37,640 nt of DNA from NCBI GenBank assembly GCA_021324135.1, contig JAJPJO010000182.1:1-37640 (forward strand), read 5' to 3'. A program made the translations under genes and the position numbers. The stretch comes from Pseudomonadota bacterium. Its GTDB lineage: Bacteria; Cyanobacteriota; Vampirovibrionia; Obscuribacterales; Obscuribacteraceae. Every line of letters begins with the position of its first letter. The stretch's first letter is position 1. Of this stretch, positions 1 through 7,317 are shown piece by piece. The notes under the pieces are model-generated. The model did not search any database, was not told where the DNA came from, and worked only from the letters and a program-made list of their open reading frames with translations.

Positions 1-300
1 AAGAGCTTTTCACGGTGGTACCTATATGCATTTATTGGCGCTCGCCAGCTGCTTCGCTGCCTGTGCTCGGCGAACGGACCAAGAATAGCCAATCAAAGAA
101 TAGAATAGCCAATCAATGTTTCTGGAAAATTTCGGTAACAGTCTCCTGCAATTAACTGACAAAAATGTCGGCCGCGAGCCTGCGAGCAAGGAATACTAGC
201 AGGGCGGCATTGGAGACGGTGGCAAAAATTTGTTAAGTCTTCTTGATCACTTCGCCAGAACCCTGAGCCAGTTTGAGAAGACCCCTTAAAGACACAATTA
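1..300. other. Gene-poor left edge
   Basis: I found no coding region here on either strand. The stretch has frequent stops in all frames and holds a short direct repeat (separate entry). Its position next to a decayed restriction-gene fragment suggests degraded accessory DNA rather than a regulatory region, but that is inference. Confidence 0.4.
82..116. repeat. 15-bp direct repeat, two copies
   Basis: The 15-mer AGAATAGCCAATCAA occurs at 82-96 and again at 102-116, a 20-bp period with five bases between the copies. It lies in non-coding DNA. It could be replication slippage or a remnant of a larger insertion; nothing else supports a function. Confidence 0.7.
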
Positions 301-510
301 CACTGTGGTCACGGAATGCAGCAGGCGCTACGCTACGCGGAAATGCTTGATTTACCGTTCGCGTTTTCGAGCAATGGTGACGCGTTTCTGTTTGGCACTA
401 ACACGCACTGGAGGTGCCACCATGGACAATACCATTACAGTAATGGCTACGTCGGTCAGAATCCGCACACTATCTGGTTTGAGGATACCGCTAAGAAATT
501 CCCTGTCTAA
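301..510 (+). pseudogene. Fragment resembling type I restriction enzyme HsdR, N-terminal region
   Basis: The reading frame from about 301 encodes GHGMQQALRYAEMLD followed by LPFAFSSNGDAFLF. That pattern (GxQQAxxYAxMLxxPFxxSSNGDxF) is the strongly conserved stretch just after the nuclease core in the HSDR_N domain of HsdR subunits, which are normally about 800-1100 residues long. Only about 30 residues match. After that the frame continues with sequence I do not recognise (GQYHYSNGYVGQNPHT region) and stops at 510. An in-frame TGA at 274-276 closes the upstream side, so no nuclease motif, helicase motif or HsdM/HsdS partner is present. I read it as the remnant of a lost type I restriction locus. 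The alternative is a chance 65-residue ORF, but the match is too specific to dismiss. Confidence 0.5.
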
Positions 511-572
511 AGTCAGCTCTTAACCTCAGATTTGAAAAGCGCCGCACAGATAGTTACAGCGTGGGTACAATT

Positions 573-845
573 ATGGGAGCATACATTCGCAGGCCAATTT
601 GCAAAGTGGAATTTGAACACTATCAACATTTCAAGCAGCTGAAATCTCGTGGCTACAAATCCCAGGCGACGACCGCAATCAAGCAGTTCGTTCAGTCGCT
701 CAAATCATTTGACCAAAAGAAGGATTTTACTGACTGGTTTTTCACCAATGATTTCACCGGAACGAAAGTCAGGAATGAACTGTACGAAGCGATATTGTTT
801 CCGGTGCTGTTAGAAGGATATCGAAAATCCGACCTCTATGCGTGA
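573..845 (+). CDS. Hypothetical protein, upstream half of an overlapping pair
   Basis: I do not recognise this family. It is a soluble protein of about 90 residues, rich in Lys, Phe and Gln, with no signal peptide or membrane segment; the middle (FKQLKSRGYKSQATTAIKQF) looks helical and basic. The ATG at 573 was preferred over an in-frame GTG at 561; neither has a clear ribosome binding site, so the start is uncertain. The stop codon overlaps the GTG start of the next gene (GTGA at 842-845). Read across the overlap, the two proteins join smoothly (SDLYA then VKRLAETAENLYQ), so this may be the 5' part of a single gene broken by a one-base deletion rather than a true separate gene. Confidence 0.5.
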   Translation: MGAYIRRPICKVEFEHYQHFKQLKSRGYKSQATTAIKQFVQSLKSFDQKKDFTDWFFTNDFTGTKVRNELYEAILFPVLLEGYRKSDLYA

Positions 846-1267
846 AACGGCTGGCGGAAACTGCTGAAAACTTGTATCAGAACAGCTCGTTGTGGGCTCA
901 ACTTGGACGTAAGACTAAGACGTGCTTGTTTCTTGAATACATCAAAATGTGCCCGCAAGATTCATCTGCTCGTCAGGCTTTACTTGAGGTGGAGCTAGAG
1001 CAATTCCGCTATTGCCAACATGAGTGGCCAGCGGGAATTCTTTATGGGCATGACGGGGCTACGATCGATCAGTGCCAGGATCTCCTTGCCGCGGTCGATA
1101 CCTTTCGTCAGCTAGACATTGAGAAAAAATATACGCAATTCATCGAAGAATTCCAGAAAAAAGTCGAATGCTATAAAGAAAGACTTGATCGAGAGAGCCG
1201 GTCCAGCACCATATCTGATATCAAAGATTCGCCGGACAGAGACGATCAGTCTCAAAGTAAACGATAA
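842..1267 (+). CDS. Hypothetical protein, downstream half of an overlapping pair
   Basis: This is a protein of about 141 residues with no family I recognise. It is predominantly helical and charged, with four cysteines in the body (KTCLFLEYIKMCPQD, RYCQHEW, DQCQDLL) and a fifth (VECYKERL) near the start of a hydrophilic Ser/Asp-rich tail. There is no signal peptide or membrane segment. The GTG start at 842 overlaps the preceding stop by four bases, an arrangement typical of translational coupling. It could equally be the frame-shifted continuation of the previous ORF, since the combined length (about 232 residues) and even composition would suit one protein. The SDR gene follows 39 bases later on the same strand. 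Confidence 0.5.
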   Translation: MKRLAETAENLYQNSSLWAQLGRKTKTCLFLEYIKMCPQDSSARQALLEVELEQFRYCQHEWPAGILYGHDGATIDQCQDLLAAVDTFRQLDIEKKYTQFIEEFQKKVECYKERLDRESRSSTISDIKDSPDRDDQSQSKR

Positions 1268-1295
1268 TGAATCATTGTTCGCCCCTGAGTATCCC

Positions 1296-1301
1296 AAAGG
1301 A
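1296..1301 (+). promoter_or_regulatory. Ribosome binding site deciding a TTG start
   Basis: AAAGGA lies five bases upstream of the TTG at 1307 and supports that codon as the start of the SDR-type protein. No ATG occurs at a comparable position, and the dinucleotide-binding motif begins only nine residues after this start. Confidence 0.6.
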
Positions 1302-1306
1302 AAAAA

Positions 1307-2815
1307 TTGCCACAGCAACCAATTCTCGTAACCGGTTCCACAGGATACGTGGGAGGCAGACTTGCCCCGCTGCTTCTTCAGCATGGCTATCGAGTCAGAG
1401 CGGCAGCGCGGTCGCCTGATAAACTGCGGGGCCGACCCTGGTCCAGCCATCCTGACGTCGAGCTTGTGACTCTTGATGCCATGGACCGTGAATCCTGTGT
1501 TGAGGCATTACGCGGATGTCGAGTCGCTTATTACTTGATTCACTCGATGAGTCCTCAACACAAGGATTTCGCCGAAGCTGATCGCACCGCTGCCGCTAAC
1601 ATGGTTTTTGCTGCCGAGCAAGCCGGTTTGCAGCGCATCATTTACCTCGGTGGTCTGGGCGATACGGAAGACCAGCTTAGCGAGCACCTGCGCTCGCGGG
1701 CCGAAGTTGCAAGTATTCTCCGGTCTGGGAAAGTGCCGGTGACAGTACTGCGGGCAGCCATGATCATCGGCTCCGGCAGCGCTTCCTTCGAAAGTCTGCG
1801 CTACCTGGTGGACCGATTGCCGATGATGATCACGCCGCGCTGGGTCCGCACACTATCACAACCAATTGCGATTACAGATGTGCTCTATTATCTTGTCGGC
1901 TGTCTCGAACATGACGAACTCGCTGGAGAGGTTCTCGATATCGGCGGTCCTGACGTTGCTACATACAGACAGCTGATGGAAATGTATGCTGAGGAAGCCG
2001 GTCTGCCTAAGCGTTTGATAATTCCGGTGCCGGTTTTCACACCCAAATTGAGTTCTTACTGGATCCACCTTGTCACGCCGGTGCCGGCTTATATCGCTCA
2101 ACCGCTGGCTGACGGGCTTCGCAACCCTGCTCTGTGCAAGGACGACAAGATCCGGTCTGTCTTGCCACACGAGCTTCTATCCTGTCGTGAGGCAATAAAG
2201 CTTGCTCTCCAACAATTGAAAACACAACAAATCGAGAGTCATTGGACCGATGCTGGAGTCGCTCCTATTGCTGAGTGGGCTCAGTCGCACGATGCCAGAT
2301 GGGCCGGGGGCACCGTATATGAGGATAGGCGCAGTCTGATTGTAGATGCAGCGCCGGAGCTAGTATGGGAAACGATTGTGAGGATAGGCGGACAGAGTGG
2401 TTGGTATTACGCAAATTGGCTCTGGCGACTGCGCGGTTTGCTCGATCGCCTGATAGGCGGCGTCGGACTGCGGCGCGGACGGCGTCATCCATCGGATCTC
2501 CAGCCAGGAGATGCCCTTGATTTTTGGCGTGTCGCTCTGGTTAAACCAGTACAGCAACTGCTTCTCAAGGCCGAGATGAAACTTCCCGGAGAGGCCTATC
2601 TGGGGTTTCAGGTTCGGGCAGCCGGCGGCAATCAAACTGAAGTTGAACAAATTGCGCGCTTCGTACCATCTGGTTTGTTTGGAATCATGTATTGGAAGCT
2701 ATTGCTGCCCCTGCACAATGTGATCTTCGGCGGAATGATCCGTGCAATTGCAACGAAGAGTATGGCTCGGGGAGTAGCGACTTACGCCTCGCAGTCCCAG
2801 CAGAAATTGCCTTGA
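1307..2815 (+). CDS. SDR-family NAD(P)-binding protein with C-terminal DUF2867 domain
   Basis: The protein has 502 residues. Its N-terminal 300 residues are an atypical short-chain dehydrogenase of the NmrA/YbjT-like type: a Rossmann glycine motif GSTGYVGGRLAPLL near residues 10-23, an acidic stretch after the second strand, YYLIHSM near 78-84 and RIIYLGGLGD near 108-117. From about residue 345 the sequence changes to a DUF2867 domain (VDAAPELVWETIVRIGGQSG, then GWYYANWLWRLRGLLDRL and a conserved LQPGDALDFWRV). SDR-DUF2867 fusions of about 480-500 residues are a known architecture. Substrate is unknown; the SRPBCC-like C-terminal part suggests binding of a hydrophobic ligand. Start is TTG with a good ribosome binding site. 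It could be co-transcribed with the small membrane protein downstream, 75 bases away. Confidence 0.85.
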   Translation: MPQQPILVTGSTGYVGGRLAPLLLQHGYRVRAAARSPDKLRGRPWSSHPDVELVTLDAMDRESCVEALRGCRVAYYLIHSMSPQHKDFAEADRTAAANMVFAAEQAGLQRIIYLGGLGDTEDQLSEHLRSRAEVASILRSGKVPVTVLRAAMIIGSGSASFESLRYLVDRLPMMITPRWVRTLSQPIAITDVLYYLVGCLEHDELAGEVLDIGGPDVATYRQLMEMYAEEAGLPKRLIIPVPVFTPKLSSYWIHLVTPVPAYIAQPLADGLRNPALCKDDKIRSVLPHELLSCREAIKLALQQLKTQQIESHWTDAGVAPIAEWAQSHDARWAGGTVYEDRRSLIVDAAPELVWETIVRIGGQSGWYYANWLWRLRGLLDRLIGGVGLRRGRRHPSDLQPGDALDFWRVALVKPVQQLLLKAEMKLPGEAYLGFQVRAAGGNQTEVEQIARFVPSGLFGIMYWKLLLPLHNVIFGGMIRAIATKSMARGVATYASQSQQKLP

Positions 2816-2890
2816 TGCTGCGCAGGCGGATGGCTAACATTCAACTAGAACGGTTCGAGAGATTCAGCAGTGGTTCGGGGACAAATGAAC

Positions 2891-3136
2891 ATGGACGCAC
2901 TTACGATTTATGGATTGTTTTCTGTATCGCTAATGCTTCTCTTCTACGCTCTTGAAGGGCGGTCGGTCTGGTTTGTACTGGCGTTCGCGGTATCGTGCAT
3001 GATGGCTTCTATCTATGGATTTTTGCAGGGCGCCTGGCCTTTTGGTCTGGTTGAAGCTGTTTGGTCCGTCGTGGCATTGCGCCGCTGGTGGTTTAGAAGA
3101 AAAGCCGAGGCGTCCGTCCAGTCGAATACTCACTAA
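2891..3136 (+). CDS. Small conserved membrane protein (about 81 aa)
   Basis: A short integral membrane protein starting MDALTIYGLFSVSLMLLFYA, with two or three hydrophobic segments and a basic C-terminal tail (RRWWFRRK). The pattern YGFLQGAWPFGLVEAxWSxVALRRW recalls a small family of uncharacterised membrane proteins that I have seen in proteobacteria and others; the function is unknown. I chose the ATG at 2891 because GGGGA at 2877-2881 is about nine bases upstream. An in-frame ATG at 2885 and GTG at 2870 are possible longer starts. The C-terminal tail faces the cytoplasm by the positive-inside rule. It may be acquired: homologues I recall come from distant phyla. Confidence 0.75.
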   Translation: MDALTIYGLFSVSLMLLFYALEGRSVWFVLAFAVSCMMASIYGFLQGAWPFGLVEAVWSVVALRRWWFRRKAEASVQSNTH

Positions 3137-3196
3137 GCAAGAACGAACTCTTCATGGAAGCGTCCTGAGGCATACTGGGCGCAAGCGCACATGGTA

Positions 3197-3202
3197 TATA
3201 AT
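3197..3202 (+). promoter_or_regulatory. Possible -10 box upstream of the CorA-like gene
   Basis: TATAAT is an exact consensus -10 hexamer 62 bases upstream of the transporter start, in the 127-base gap after the small membrane protein. No good -35 hexamer is seen at 16-18 bases upstream, so the call is weak. Confidence 0.3.
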
Positions 3203-3263
3203 CGCCAGATTGAGTCCGGTACAGTTTAGGCCTATTCCCGTAACGAATTAGGACCATCATCAT

Positions 3264-4328
3264 ATGGATCATTTGACCTTCAATCACGGACGGATGGTCT
3301 TCTCGTATGAAACGCTCGAGATGACCCCCAGTTTGCCGGATGAGATTGAGCTCCGCATTCAGATTCACCAGCTCGCCGAATCCGGTCTAATACCTCGAAC
3401 ATTCATCGATTTTGACGAGCTGCAAAAACTGGCTGAGGAAGGGGCGCCCCTGTGGATACATCTCTCGGGAAGCTTGAGTGATGACTTCTGGAAATCACTC
3501 AAGAAATTTAGCGATCTTTCCGATCAGCAGATAAAGGATGTGCGTCATCCGCACAAAAGAGGTTTCGTCGATGAGCATCGCGAGGGAATCTTCTGGACAC
3601 TTACTCGACCCTTCGTAGGAGAAAATCTCGACGCTTTGGAAACGATCAACTTTTTCTTGTGCGAGCGCTTGCTGATCACAAGACAATTCAGCCATGACGA
3701 TGCATTCAAATTAGCCGTTCACAAGCTGATGTCCAAAGGAGAGGAGCTTGCCGCATGGTCAGTCGATAGACTTGCCGCATCTTTGGTAGAGGACGTCGTG
3801 CACAGTTATCTCGATGTCCTGGCCGTTGGCGGTAGCAAACTTGAGTCGTTGCAGAATCGGATCATGAAACATCCGGGGAAGGAAGAGCTTTATCTGATCA
3901 ATCGCGCCCAACAGACAATCTGGATTTTTTTGAAATCTGTTTGGCCGCTCGAGAGCGTGATTGAACTTCTGTCCAGATCGCGCAGTCAGCTTGTTACGCC
4001 TGATGGACGCAACGACTTTCTGCACTGTCAGATGCTTTCCTCTTCGATTCTCAGAACTTTTGAAACGTATCGCGAGATGTCTTACGACATCATGGATGTC
4101 TACGTTTCCGGAATCGGTTTACGCACAAATGAAACCACAAAAGTGTTGACCATTATCGCCACACTGTTTCTGCCGCCCACTCTCATCGCCGGCATCTACG
4201 GCATGAACTTCCAGATTCCCGAGGTCTCCGTTAGCTTCGGATACTACATTTGTTTGTTCGCCATGTTTCTTGTGTCCGGTGGATTACTTGTTTGGCTCAA
4301 GGCAAAAGGCTACATAGAGTTTCTCTAA
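3264..4328 (+). CDS. CorA/ZntB-family divalent metal ion transporter
   Basis: The 354-residue protein has the layout of the CorA superfamily. A large cytoplasmic, mostly helical N-terminal domain is followed by two C-terminal membrane helices, with the signature GIYGMNF between them (GMN at about residues 313-315). The helix preceding GMN (VLTIIATLFLPPTLIAGIYG) and the last helix (LFAMFLVSGGLLVWLKAKGY) match the family. CorA pentamers carry Mg2+, Co2+ or Ni2+ inward; ZntB-type relatives handle Zn2+. The loop after GMN (FQIPEVSVSFGYYI) lacks the exact MPEL of classical CorA, so ZntB-like specificity is possible. It converges with the minus-strand gene ending six bases away. Confidence 0.9.
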   Translation: MDHLTFNHGRMVFSYETLEMTPSLPDEIELRIQIHQLAESGLIPRTFIDFDELQKLAEEGAPLWIHLSGSLSDDFWKSLKKFSDLSDQQIKDVRHPHKRGFVDEHREGIFWTLTRPFVGENLDALETINFFLCERLLITRQFSHDDAFKLAVHKLMSKGEELAAWSVDRLAASLVEDVVHSYLDVLAVGGSKLESLQNRIMKHPGKEELYLINRAQQTIWIFLKSVWPLESVIELLSRSRSQLVTPDGRNDFLHCQMLSSSILRTFETYREMSYDIMDVYVSGIGLRTNETTKVLTIIATLFLPPTLIAGIYGMNFQIPEVSVSFGYYICLFAMFLVSGGLLVWLKAKGYIEFL

Positions 4329-4333
4329 CATAT

Positions 4334-5569
4334 CTAAATCCACTGCCATTGCATGCGCGATGGCACGTTGACCTGCTTTTCACGCAAGCTCTGATCGAGC
4401 GATACATTATTCTGCATGCAGTAACTCAAGATCTCCAATGATTTAGCGCGCGAAAGATAGCCTAAGCGCAGGCATGTCTGCAAACGAAGAGCCGAGTACA
4501 AAATCTTCTCGCTGATCAGCCCGGACTTCAGCAGTTTACTTCCAACTTTGACGGCACTGTCCGGGTTGCCGACGATAATCTGCTCAATTGCCTCACGTTT
4601 GCAAACAGATGCATCAACCAGCAGATCGCCCAGTTTGCAATTCGGCTCAGCCTGGCGAGCCCGCTGGCACTCGGCGATGAGTGCATAAGCGGGTCGCATG
4701 TTGCGACCGGCAGCGACAAGAAGCTCTGCAGCCTCGTGCGGTTTCAACAAATTGTTTGCCACGGCGCTCAAGAACTCGAGGGCTGAGGCGAGAGTCTCCT
4801 GTCTCGTCAGACCACGCTCGACCAAAATCTGCCCGAACTCTTTTTTCTTGAACATTTCGATCTCGAGACATTCAACATACTGATCCAGACTGATCAGTCC
4901 GGCAAAGAAATACAGCTCGCCGATGCGCAGTTCTTTTGCATCCGGCTGAACAAAAGTGTCCAGCTCGAAGAGCGCTTGCTCGATGCTGACTCTATTCTCA
5001 TAGGCGTATTTCAAACCGTCGATAGCATTCGGCTTAGATAGTCCGCCGGAGCGAATCAAGACCAATGCGTGCAGTGCCTGAAGCAGAGCCTCAATTGAAA
5101 TAATGTTCTCCAGCACCATCTGCTGACCGATCATCAATGCCGAGCCGGACTGACTCTTAAGCAGCTGCCCGAGCTGTTCTTGAGTCAGGATACGAACATC
5201 CATCAGAAGCGAAGTCAGTTCGTTGGCAGCTGAAACGACTGTCAGTGTCGTTCGATGCAATGATTTGGCGGACTCAATTGCCTCATTAAATGGAAGCTTC
5301 TTCTGCACAGCCACACGCAGTGCGCGAATCGCCAGGTCGAGAGAAATTTGCTTGCTTTGAATGCGATTCATCGCATCTGAGCATTTTTCCAGCGTTTCTT
5401 TGCTGAAGCGTCCCGAGTTCGATAGCGTTTGACTCAATGGCAGCCTGAGATCCTGGGCAATGGTTCTGAATTCGCTCATCTCATCCCTGGTTAGCATCCC
5501 GCTGCCAAGCAAGAGCTGGACGAGCAATTGCGTTTGATCTGTCGAAGCATCGATGCGCTGGTTGATCAT
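4334..5569 (-). CDS. Uncharacterised helical-repeat protein with MshEN-like repeats
   Basis: A soluble 411-residue protein without signal peptide or membrane helix. It contains several divergent copies of a roughly 25-residue unit of the form (L/I/V)GxxLLxxGLIsxexLxxAL: IGQQMVLENIISIEALLQAL, IGELYFFAGLISLDQYVECL, FGQILVERGLTRQETLASAL, LGDLLVDASVCKREAIEQII and VGSKLLKSGLISEKILYSAL. This unit resembles the N-terminal domain of type II secretion/type IV pilus ATPases (T2SSE_N/MshEN), which in some proteins binds cyclic di-GMP. No ATPase domain is attached. AGGAA lies six bases before the ATG. The TadG/TadE-like genes lie upstream on the same strand, so a link to pili or secretion is plausible but unproven. 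Confidence 0.65.
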   Translation of the reverse strand: MINQRIDASTDQTQLLVQLLLGSGMLTRDEMSEFRTIAQDLRLPLSQTLSNSGRFSKETLEKCSDAMNRIQSKQISLDLAIRALRVAVQKKLPFNEAIESAKSLHRTTLTVVSAANELTSLLMDVRILTQEQLGQLLKSQSGSALMIGQQMVLENIISIEALLQALHALVLIRSGGLSKPNAIDGLKYAYENRVSIEQALFELDTFVQPDAKELRIGELYFFAGLISLDQYVECLEIEMFKKKEFGQILVERGLTRQETLASALEFLSAVANNLLKPHEAAELLVAAGRNMRPAYALIAECQRARQAEPNCKLGDLLVDASVCKREAIEQIIVGNPDSAVKVGSKLLKSGLISEKILYSALRLQTCLRLGYLSRAKSLEILSYCMQNNVSLDQSLREKQVNVPSRMQWQWI

Positions 5570-5717
5570 GGTCTATTCCTGAGTTGGTTTAAACCTGATT
5601 TGCTTAGCAGCTTTCAACAAAGTTGCTGAGCAATCGATTGATGTTACGTTTCCATAGCCTCACCAGGCGTGGCTCTCCTGCTCACTTATACCTCATGCCT
5701 GAGCAGGATAAACGGCG

Positions 5718-7313
5718 CTAAGGGTGATACTGGATGCGAATCTCGACGGCAATACCGTTTGTTTGATAGGTCGGGCGAATCGCGCCACCGGGCGGTCCCA
5801 TTGGAAAAATCGCCAGGTTGTTTGCATTGAATTGAATGGTGTTGACCGGTTGCGACGGCGGTGGCGGCACGACCTGAGGAAGCGGCTCACCGCCGTGAAT
5901 ACCGCCGCGAATTCGCCCCGGCTGATTGACGTAATCTCTAATGTAGACATCGTAAAATTGATTTTGCGATTGGACAGTGACACCGGTGACTGAGATCCAT
6001 TGCTTGTGACTTACAGGCAATAGCACAGGCGCTGGATCGATCTCTTTGAGAGAAACGGTGCCATCACTCTTCATCTCCAGAAAATTTGCATGCGATCCTG
6101 ACGAGGCGCCAAGCGGTTGCACGAAGGCATCCTGAAATGACTGAATATTCAATCTGGAGCCGCAGCGGCGCAGCCAATCATAGAGCGCCACTCTCAGTAC
6201 CTGCCCGATCGGCGCATGCTCTTTGCCGATCACAGGAATAAGCACATCGGTGAGCTGATCGCTCGGGCAATCGGAATTGAGCGGTGTTTGAATATAATCG
6301 CTGGGACTCTTGTTGATGCCGGCGTAGGTAAATACGTCGCGAAAGTTGGTGATGCTGTTGACTGAGCCGTTCGGCAAACTGAGAACCAGTCGACCCGGAG
6401 CCGGACGATTGTCAGCCAGCGATGAGGGTTGAGCGCAAGATGCGGCATGGACAAAACGCGATGCTTTCGGTCCGGTTTGAGTGCCGATGAACTCTTCGTC
6501 TGCCTCGCATTTTACAATTGCTGGTGTGAAATAAGGTAAATTGGGAAGAGTGGTTTGAAACTTTCTGAAGTCGACGAGCGTGATATTGTCGGCGGTGGCA
6601 GCGAAGACGAAGTCCTTTCCGGCGTACGGGATGTTCAGGTAAGACTTGTAGAACAGGTTGTCTTGCTGATCGGAGTCTAGTTGAGCGAAATTACTCGGGT
6701 AGGGAATGCGGGTATTGGTCGTCAAGCCCGGCACGCAACCGAGGGTTAGTTTCATCGAGCCGGGAACCAGCCGGGTGGTACCACCGGCGAGGCGGACTTG
6801 ATTCGAGTTGTAGGCAGCAACGGCATCGTCCAGGGGAGTGATGGGCTTGCCGAATATATCGAGGTTCTTGGCGCCGGGCTGGATGGCTGCCTGAAGAGTA
6901 TCGGCAAGAGTTTGCCTCGCCCGCATGGCATTATCGTAGTCGGCCAGGGCACAATCCTTCAGAGTCTTATCCTTGAGAACATCAGCCAGGATCAGATCCA
7001 ATCTTATCGTAGCAAGAAGAGTATTGATCCCGGTCACCGGCATATAGTAATTGTCACCGGCTTTGGTGGCAGGGCCGATCGGGGCTTGATTGGAAAGAGA
7101 AACAAAGCCGAAGTTCTGGTCCTCGACAACTACCCGGCTCAGGGCTTTGGCAGCGGCGATCGATGCCGCTTCGATTGCTGTCCGTTGTTCCTGATGGCTG
7201 CCGGTGAAGCGCACGAAGTTGAGCAAGAAGATGACAAAAACGGCAGCGATGAATGCTGTTACGGCGACAGTCAGGATCAACATACTACCGCGAGCATGTC
7301 TGGTATTGCGCAT
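5718..7313 (-). CDS. TadG-like pilus-associated envelope protein
   Basis: The 531-residue protein has the N-terminus typical of Flp-pilus TadE/TadG-like proteins: a short basic leader (MRNTRHARGS), one hydrophobic helix (residues about 11-33, MLILTVAVTAFIAAVFVIFL), then a segment of the form RTAIEAASIAAAKALSR that recalls the helix following the anchor in TadG. The rest is a long extracytoplasmic domain with scattered Cys and Pro-rich stretches near the C-terminus. There is no prepilin peptidase motif of the Flp type. The start lies four bases after the stop of the TadE-like gene, with AGGTAA upstream, so the two are translationally linked. Usual Tad partners (CpaF, TadB/C, RcpC) are not in the window. 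Confidence 0.6.
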   Translation of the reverse strand: MRNTRHARGSMLILTVAVTAFIAAVFVIFLLNFVRFTGSHQEQRTAIEAASIAAAKALSRVVVEDQNFGFVSLSNQAPIGPATKAGDNYYMPVTGINTLLATIRLDLILADVLKDKTLKDCALADYDNAMRARQTLADTLQAAIQPGAKNLDIFGKPITPLDDAVAAYNSNQVRLAGGTTRLVPGSMKLTLGCVPGLTTNTRIPYPSNFAQLDSDQQDNLFYKSYLNIPYAGKDFVFAATADNITLVDFRKFQTTLPNLPYFTPAIVKCEADEEFIGTQTGPKASRFVHAASCAQPSSLADNRPAPGRLVLSLPNGSVNSITNFRDVFTYAGINKSPSDYIQTPLNSDCPSDQLTDVLIPVIGKEHAPIGQVLRVALYDWLRRCGSRLNIQSFQDAFVQPLGASSGSHANFLEMKSDGTVSLKEIDPAPVLLPVSHKQWISVTGVTVQSQNQFYDVYIRDYVNQPGRIRGGIHGGEPLPQVVPPPPSQPVNTIQFNANNLAIFPMGPPGGAIRPTYQTNGIAVEIRIQYHP

Positions 7314-7317
7314 GGTA

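Noticed and set aside
1112..1450. Minus-strand ORF of 112 codons spanning the junction before the SDR gene
   Set aside because: It crosses the end of one plus-strand gene and the start of another, and has no supporting motif.
4344..4365. Hairpin TGCCATTGC-ATGC-GCGATGGCA as terminator for the CorA-like gene
   Set aside because: It lies inside the C-terminal codons of the opposing gene and is not followed by a T run on the plus strand.
5677..5707. Inverted repeat CCTGCTCA...TGAGCAGG after the TadG-like gene
   Set aside because: The stem is only eight base pairs with a long loop and no T run on the minus strand, too weak to call a terminator.
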